Source: Asterionellopsis glacialis
Lineage: Eukaryota > Bacillariophyta > Plagiogrammaphyceae > Rhaphoneidales > Asterionellopsidaceae
Length of the DNA stretch: 37,345 nt
Direction of reading: 5' to 3'
NCBI GenBank assembly: GCA_014885115.2
Contig: WKLE02004534.1
Span: forward strand, 1 to 37,345
Positions 32,429-37,345 of the stretch are shown piece after piece. The notes under the pieces are model-generated. The model did not search any database. It was not told where the DNA came from and saw only the letters and a list, made by a program, of their open reading frames with translations. Both the position numbers and the translations under genes were made by a program. The first letter of the stretch is position 1, and every line of letters begins with the position of its first letter.

Positions 32429-35400
32429 ATGGCATCTAGCATTGAGTTAGTGGATCGCATGGACCATGCTGCATCCGAAGAGGATGACATGAGCCAAAGT
32501 CGTGGTGGTGGTGGTGGTCGTTTCGGTGCAAAAGGTCGTTACGCGTATGCAAATGTAGGACGAAAGGGTAAAAAGGGACAAAAACATGATTTGTTCCTTA
32601 AAGTTGAAACAGGAGGTGATGATGATGATATGTCTATATCAAGTGCTACTAGTTCAGGTACTAATAATGATGATTATGTAGGAATAGAATTAGCCTTGGA
32701 ACGCCGTCAAAATCGTAATCGATTCCAATTATGTATAGTCATGCTCATGTTTGGATTATTAATTGGAAGTGTTGTGTATCTTCAACGTGGTGCTGGAAAC
32801 AATAACAATGCACCATCGAAAACAGTCCCACATAACAATGCCGATGATGACGATAAATTCCCTGCTGACATTACCGATGATCGTCTTGGGGATGATGGTT
32901 TTGCAGATGATGGTGGCACTCAAGAATTTGTGAATGACGGCATTGACGAAATTGATGACTTAGCATCTCTCTGGCCTACGGCAGCACCTCTCCCTACATT
33001 CAAAATTTGTGTACCACCTATTGTACCTAATCTGAAAACTCAAACACATTTAGATGTCTTCCATATTGGCAAAATTACAATTGTACCGGAAGCACCTACC
33101 AAGGATGATTTTGAAGATGAATGGGAATACACATTTTCATCACTTGATATTAATTCCGAAGCAAGTATCATTGCTGTAGGGATGAGTGACTTTTCAGAAT
33201 CCACCACCTACGAAGTTGGCTTAGTACGCGTCTTTGCCTATGATTGCGATGAATCGAAATGGAAACAACTTGGACAAGATTTGTTGGGTGTCAATGAATA
33301 TGAACAATTCGGACACAAAATCAGTTCCTCACGTGATGGAAAAATTATGGCTATATCCGCACCACAAGAATATTCGACAGACGATAAGGCCAAGGGTTTT
33401 GTCGAAGTTTACTTTTTAAATGACAATCGTTGGGAAGTTTTGGGCAATCGCATTGAAAACATTAAAACAGATGATGAGTATTATATGATGGGGCATGCGA
33501 TTGATTTGTCACAAAAGGGTGAAACATTAGCTGTCATGGCAATCGTCGACGCAGATAGTTACAAGTACATCACACGTGTCTTTCAATACAATTATGACAA
33601 AAAGATATGGGTACAAAAGGGACGCGATCTTTCTCTTGAGTTGACGACTGCCGATGGATATGATTTTACTCCAACACTTGCCTTAAGTGAAGATGGTGAT
33701 ACCTTGTCCTTGACGCAACCATCTAAAGGTGTCGTTTCGTATCACTTTGATTTTGAATTCGATAAATGGAGTATTGCACATAATGAAACTAAACAAGCAT
33801 CATGGGAAAAAGATGATTATTATGTGGAATATATGGATATGGATGATAAGGGAACACTTATTGCCTTTTCAGCATTTGAAGATCAAACTGAAAAGGACGG
33901 TGATATAGATGTCGTACGAGCATCCAAGATTGTTGACTTTTCTTCAGACCCGAGTGGTACAGAAGTCTACTTTCAAGATTTTAAAGATTACAGTGTGAAT
34001 TTATATTCATCTGTATCTGATGATGGTCAAGTAGCAGCGATTGTTGCCTCAAGGTATAACTTTGACGATGATGCTAGTGGTAATTATGATTATGTTGGTG
34101 CAATGACTATCATTACCAAGGATAATAAGAGTTCTGATCAAAAATGGAGAGTTGTGGGTGATGGAACCAAGGCAGCTGGGATTGGTGTTCCAGGATCTTA
34201 TGTTTCCTTATCAGGAGATGGAAAAATTGCAGCTGTTGGATCCGATGAACACATCACACTTTTTGGAATTAATCTGGATGCTACTGCAAAATCATCTGAT
34301 ACCTCCGAAACTACTACCACAGAAACACCTGCGGTAGCACCTGTGAATGACACTTCGTCATCCTTCGAGATTTGTAAACCATTTCCAAATGGTACACTCA
34401 ATAGTCACGTCGGAGATTTAGATCAACTTCCCAAACAAGAAGATCAACATACACTATCATTGTCCATGTCAAAAGACGGATCTATTGTGGCTGTGGGCAT
34501 TGACTCGTATGATGGTGAAGATCGTGGCCTTGTACGTGTCTTTGCTTGGGATTGCTCATCAAACTCATATGCTCAATTAGGACAAGACTTGTTTGGTGCA
34601 GATGAATTTGATAGCTTTGGAGAAGATGTAGATGTGTCAGCTGACGGGAAGACTTTGGCTGTAGGGGCAAATCAACCACCACCAGGCAAAACTGGATACG
34701 TCGAAGTTTATACTTTGGATGATATTTCCTATGAATGGAAGTTGGTAGGACATCGTATCGACAATGTGAAAAATACTGTTTACGATCTTGGAAGGCAGGT
34801 TCTCATTTCAGATGATGGAACTATTGTGGCGTTTTCAGGATCAATTGTAGAAGATATGTATTCTGATGGATATTCTTCTGGAACGAGCTTCATTCGTGTT
34901 GTTGAAAACATTGGTGGTGAGTGGAAATCCAAGGGAGATGATCTTATTGGTACCATCTCGTACGACGAATATGGTCAAGGAATGGTTATTTCTCAATCTG
35001 GCAATGGTCAATTAATGGCTGTCACAGGAGATTACAATACTTTTATGGCCAAGGTATACAGTTTTGATGTCGACAAGAAAAATTGGACTGAAACTGTAAT
35101 CCCTCCAATCAAAACTACAGAGGATGATGATAATATCGACGATGAATATGCCTATGATTATTACTATGAAAATTATTTCTCTGGTAGTGGCATTGATGTG
35201 ACTGACAATGGTGAATATATTGCTATTGCTGGTGACAAGGTAACAGATGAAGATGATTACGTTGCCGTTGCTAAGGTATTGATGAAGGATTCTAAGACCG
35301 GAAACTGGACGTTGTCACATGATCCCATTGACTTTACATCGTCTGATTGGTGGCCTAGTGATATCGGTATTTCTGCAGATGGACAAAAGCTTGCTGTAGG

Positions 35401-35614
35401 TATCAATTCAAATACAGATAGCGAGTCAGAACAGGGAACATTATTTGTGGCATTGGCAGATGATTCCGATTCTGGATGGAATAATTTGGGAAAGATTGAT
35501 GGTAGGAAAGAGCGAGATTTATTTGGTTCACGAGTAGCCATTACTCGAGATGGTACTCTTGCTGCTGCTTCTTCACGAAAGGGTTATATTTCATTTTTCA
35601 AAATTGGGAATTAA
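32429..35614 (+). CDS. Type II membrane protein with duplicated beta-propeller domain, 1,061 aa
   Basis: Single exon. A cytosolic N-terminus with a Gly/Arg/Lys-rich patch is followed by one membrane span (about residues 101-117), an Asp-rich linker, and then two homologous halves. Half one starts near residue 191 (FKICVPP) and half two near 645 (FEICKPF). Matching blocks include GLVRVFAYDCD / GLVRVFAWDCS, QLGQDLLGVNEYEQFG / QLGQDLFGADEFDSFG, and VEVYFLNDN / VEVYTLDDI. The recurring pattern xFGxxVxxSxDGxxxAVG is that of WD40-like or FG-GAP-like propeller blades common in diatom surface proteins. The propeller part should be outside the cell or in the secretory lumen. The ligand is unknown. The two halves are joined by a Thr-rich linker near 620-643, pointing to internal gene duplication. 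Confidence 0.85.
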   Translation: MASSIELVDRMDHAASEEDDMSQSRGGGGGRFGAKGRYAYANVGRKGKKGQKHDLFLKVETGGDDDDMSISSATSSGTNNDDYVGIELALERRQNRNRFQLCIVMLMFGLLIGSVVYLQRGAGNNNNAPSKTVPHNNADDDDKFPADITDDRLGDDGFADDGGTQEFVNDGIDEIDDLASLWPTAAPLPTFKICVPPIVPNLKTQTHLDVFHIGKITIVPEAPTKDDFEDEWEYTFSSLDINSEASIIAVGMSDFSESTTYEVGLVRVFAYDCDESKWKQLGQDLLGVNEYEQFGHKISSSRDGKIMAISAPQEYSTDDKAKGFVEVYFLNDNRWEVLGNRIENIKTDDEYYMMGHAIDLSQKGETLAVMAIVDADSYKYITRVFQYNYDKKIWVQKGRDLSLELTTADGYDFTPTLALSEDGDTLSLTQPSKGVVSYHFDFEFDKWSIAHNETKQASWEKDDYYVEYMDMDDKGTLIAFSAFEDQTEKDGDIDVVRASKIVDFSSDPSGTEVYFQDFKDYSVNLYSSVSDDGQVAAIVASRYNFDDDASGNYDYVGAMTIITKDNKSSDQKWRVVGDGTKAAGIGVPGSYVSLSGDGKIAAVGSDEHITLFGINLDATAKSSDTSETTTTETPAVAPVNDTSSSFEICKPFPNGTLNSHVGDLDQLPKQEDQHTLSLSMSKDGSIVAVGIDSYDGEDRGLVRVFAWDCSSNSYAQLGQDLFGADEFDSFGEDVDVSADGKTLAVGANQPPPGKTGYVEVYTLDDISYEWKLVGHRIDNVKNTVYDLGRQVLISDDGTIVAFSGSIVEDMYSDGYSSGTSFIRVVENIGGEWKSKGDDLIGTISYDEYGQGMVISQSGNGQLMAVTGDYNTFMAKVYSFDVDKKNWTETVIPPIKTTEDDDNIDDEYAYDYYYENYFSGSGIDVTDNGEYIAIAGDKVTDEDDYVAVAKVLMKDSKTGNWTLSHDPIDFTSSDWWPSDIGISADGQKLAVGINSNTDSESEQGTLFVALADDSDSGWNNLGKIDGRKERDLFGSRVAITRDGTLAAASSRKGYISFFKIGN

Positions 35615-36258
35615 TTCAAAAAGGACAACAGATACAACAACAACAAAACAATAGAGTTGCTTTTTAGCTAGTGGAGCAAACGAAACCTTTAAATTATTTA
35701 ATTGCATGTATAACTTATATCATCCTGAATATACGCTATATCGGTATTTCCAGTCTTGCTTGGTCATTTGAATACGCAATACGTCTCCCAAAGAGTTTCG
35801 TTCGACTGGAAATCGTTTGACCTCCTGCGAATCTTTTTATGCGGTCTGCGACAATCACAAATATTCTTCATCATCACAACTTCTTATTGATGGATATCCA
35901 TGAATCAATGAATCAATCAACCTACATTTTTCATGCACTCAACATCCTAGAGAGATGCACAGAAAAATCAAATCATTCCAATAAATCAACCTTCACTTCC
36001 ATATTTTAAACACATTCCTGCCTGACTTTGTCACAGAATACACCAATACCATCAAACAAAAATTGACAAAATAGACATGCATGATGATAGCTCTGCTATA
36101 TTATCCTTTAGTGTAGCAGAAACATACTACCAAAGTATTAAACCCAAAAAACATGCAACATTTGCACGGGACATGAAAGATGACCACAGCAAGCATCGTG
36201 CTTAAACTGGAGCATATTGTCCTAGAAAAAGAAATCAGATTACCCTTACATATGGAGC
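35615..36258. other. Intergenic, 3' side of two genes
   Basis: Nothing beyond AT-rich DNA and a short AATCAATGAATCAATCAA simple repeat near 35,903. No gene is supported. Confidence 0.5.
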
Positions 36259-36486
36259 TCATGATGATACATCATCACTAGGATCACAGTCTTCAACAAC
36301 TCCAGCACCTAATGCATGGAATAATCCTCTTCCCATGATGCCACTAATCATCCCACTATCGCCTGCCACTAAAGTAACAAATTTGTATGACAATACTGTC
36401 TCTGCACTCAAAACAGATGTACAATCCTGGTTCAACAAAATGCAAGAAAAATCCAAAAATGAATAGAGAGTCAGCATCCTATTCAT
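36259..36486 (-). CDS. Possible 75-aa secreted peptide or exon
   Basis: An ATG-started frame with a hydrophobic N-terminus (LTLYSFLDFSCILL) that could be a signal peptide, a Gly-rich middle and an acidic end (DCDPSDD). A TTGAACCAG just inside could be a splice acceptor, making the rest a last exon. It lies 3' of the discoidin-like gene on the same strand. I recognise no family, and it could be chance. Confidence 0.2.
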   Translation of the reverse strand: MNRMLTLYSFLDFSCILLNQDCTSVLSAETVLSYKFVTLVAGDSGMISGIMGRGLFHALGAGVVEDCDPSDDVSS

Positions 36487-36572
36487 AGATCATTATTTTA
36501 TGTATAATCAAAAAGATTGCTAAATACTGTATGCATAAAAGTCCGTCCTTTTTTACCCTGCAGTTTGAATTT

Positions 36573-37345
36573 TTATCTGCAAAGACCGCTTGTAAAACAG
36601 ATGCCACTACAACAATCTGATCCCATGGTACATCCATTCCCAGAGTCTTGACAGTAGGCATAACCAGGCAATTCTACTTCCGCAAAATTTAATCGACCGG
36701 AATAATTGTTTTTCACCGTTGGGAAAAGCACTCTATGTTGAGAATATGACATGGTATTATTATCGAATACAACTTCACCAAATTTCCGGTCAGGATCACC
36801 TGCCTCAAATGTCGAGCTGATCCCAATGCCTTGACTATTGCGGTGACGAGTAATACTAATATCACCTGATGAAATCAATTCCCAATCTTCATTCTCATTA
36901 TTTCTACCAGATATATTGTACGATGCAGGATCGTATTCCTTATAATTATTTCCTGTGTACACACGAAGTTTTTTAATTATTGAAGTTGGGTATTTAGGTA
37001 TTACATCAAGCCGGCAAGGTCACGTGATGCATACTCATCACGATCGAGACTGCGTTTGTTGGTAGTCCCATCCACAGCATCTGTACAACCAGGTTGTCCA
37101 AAAAGAGTGACGACACCGCCTTTGATGACGCTAATGATAGCCACAAGAGACACAGGCGATGGTGGTCCCTGTGTAGGAGGAGTCGCTGTAGGCATTTCAG
37201 TAGGAGGAGGAGGAGACGTTGGGGTCAGAGTATTAGGTTCCTGAATTGTCGGATTTTGGGTCGTTGGGTTGGGAGTAGGCTCTTTGGTTGTAGGTGACAA
37301 AGACGGAGACGAAGATGCCGCAATAGATGGGCTTGGGGTAGGTTC
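36573..37345 (-). CDS. Secreted discoidin-like protein with six-Cys tail; 5' partial, apparent frameshift
   Basis: The gene enters from beyond the window end. 37345-37001 encodes a Pro/Thr/Ser-rich stalk, then CTDAVDGTTNK, and stops at TAA 37001. 36573-37019 continues in another frame with VIPKYPTS, LRVYTGNNYKEYDPASYNI, WELISSGDI and RLNFAEVEL. These are the typical blocks of F5/8-type (discoidin-like, galactose-binding fold) domains: a variable loop, then L.vyTanD..e.DPaSy.l.Gsnd..W.lissGd, ending in iaEvel.G. One extra base at ATGTAATA (37001-37008) would make it continuous, so there is a one-base deletion, an assembly error, or an unusual splice. The last 25 residues have six cysteines (C-x6-C-x5-CC-x3-C-x5-C). 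It is likely a cell-surface or extracellular carbohydrate-binding protein. Confidence 0.7.

Noticed and set aside
36479..36661. 60-codon minus frame overlapping the discoidin-like 3' end
   Set aside because: It overlaps the conserved coding frame in another phase and lacks an ATG context or domain.

Overview
The window reads as nuclear DNA of an AT-rich diatom or close ochrophyte alga. The reasons are short spliceosomal introns (about 50 to 170 bases, GT..AG), one protein with a diatom-type plastid presequence (signal peptide followed by Phe at +1), a secreted or membrane beta-propeller protein of the kind common in diatoms, and Ser/Thr/Asp-rich low-complexity proteins. No species can be named from the sequence alone. 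No rRNA, tRNA, CRISPR array or prokaryotic operon was seen.

Layout. 1 to about 7,800 is a gene-free block almost without CpG (3 CpG in 4,081-7,740) but rich in TpG/CpA. It holds two related inverted-repeat elements with TA target duplications, so it looks like an old methylated repeat block. CpG returns abruptly at about 7,800-7,980. 7,980-11,594 is CpG-normal but gene-poor, with short palindromes built on TACCTGGTACCAGGTA and a cluster of TGATAC. From 11,595 on, genes are regularly spaced: a TPR protein (+), an acidic protein with a basic tail (-), a TBL/PC-esterase-like membrane protein with one intron (+), a small zinc deaminase (-), a frame-broken coding stretch (-), a membrane RING-H2 protein (+), a family II inorganic pyrophosphatase with one intron (-), a coiled-coil protein (+), a mitochondrial-type cold-shock-domain protein (-), a plastid-targeted acidic membrane protein (+), a small Ser-rich protein (+), a 1,061-residue type II membrane protein with a duplicated beta-propeller (+), and the 3' part of a secreted discoidin-like protein with a six-cysteine tail (-, running off the window end).

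The genes do not form one pathway. Several have cell-surface or wall themes (TBL-like, beta-propeller, discoidin-like), and two are organelle-targeted. The most unusual signals are non-coding: the sharp CpG cliff, the TA-flanked inverted-repeat family, the palindrome that recurs mainly in 5' intergenic DNA, and a cell-cycle-like site cluster (one E2F consensus plus five AACGG/CCGTT cores) near 30,045-30,312. Several minus-strand reading frames show apparent single-base shifts. These are either real decay or assembly errors and need read-level checking. Many longest open frames here begin at non-ATG codons, so I chose the first well-placed ATG instead.
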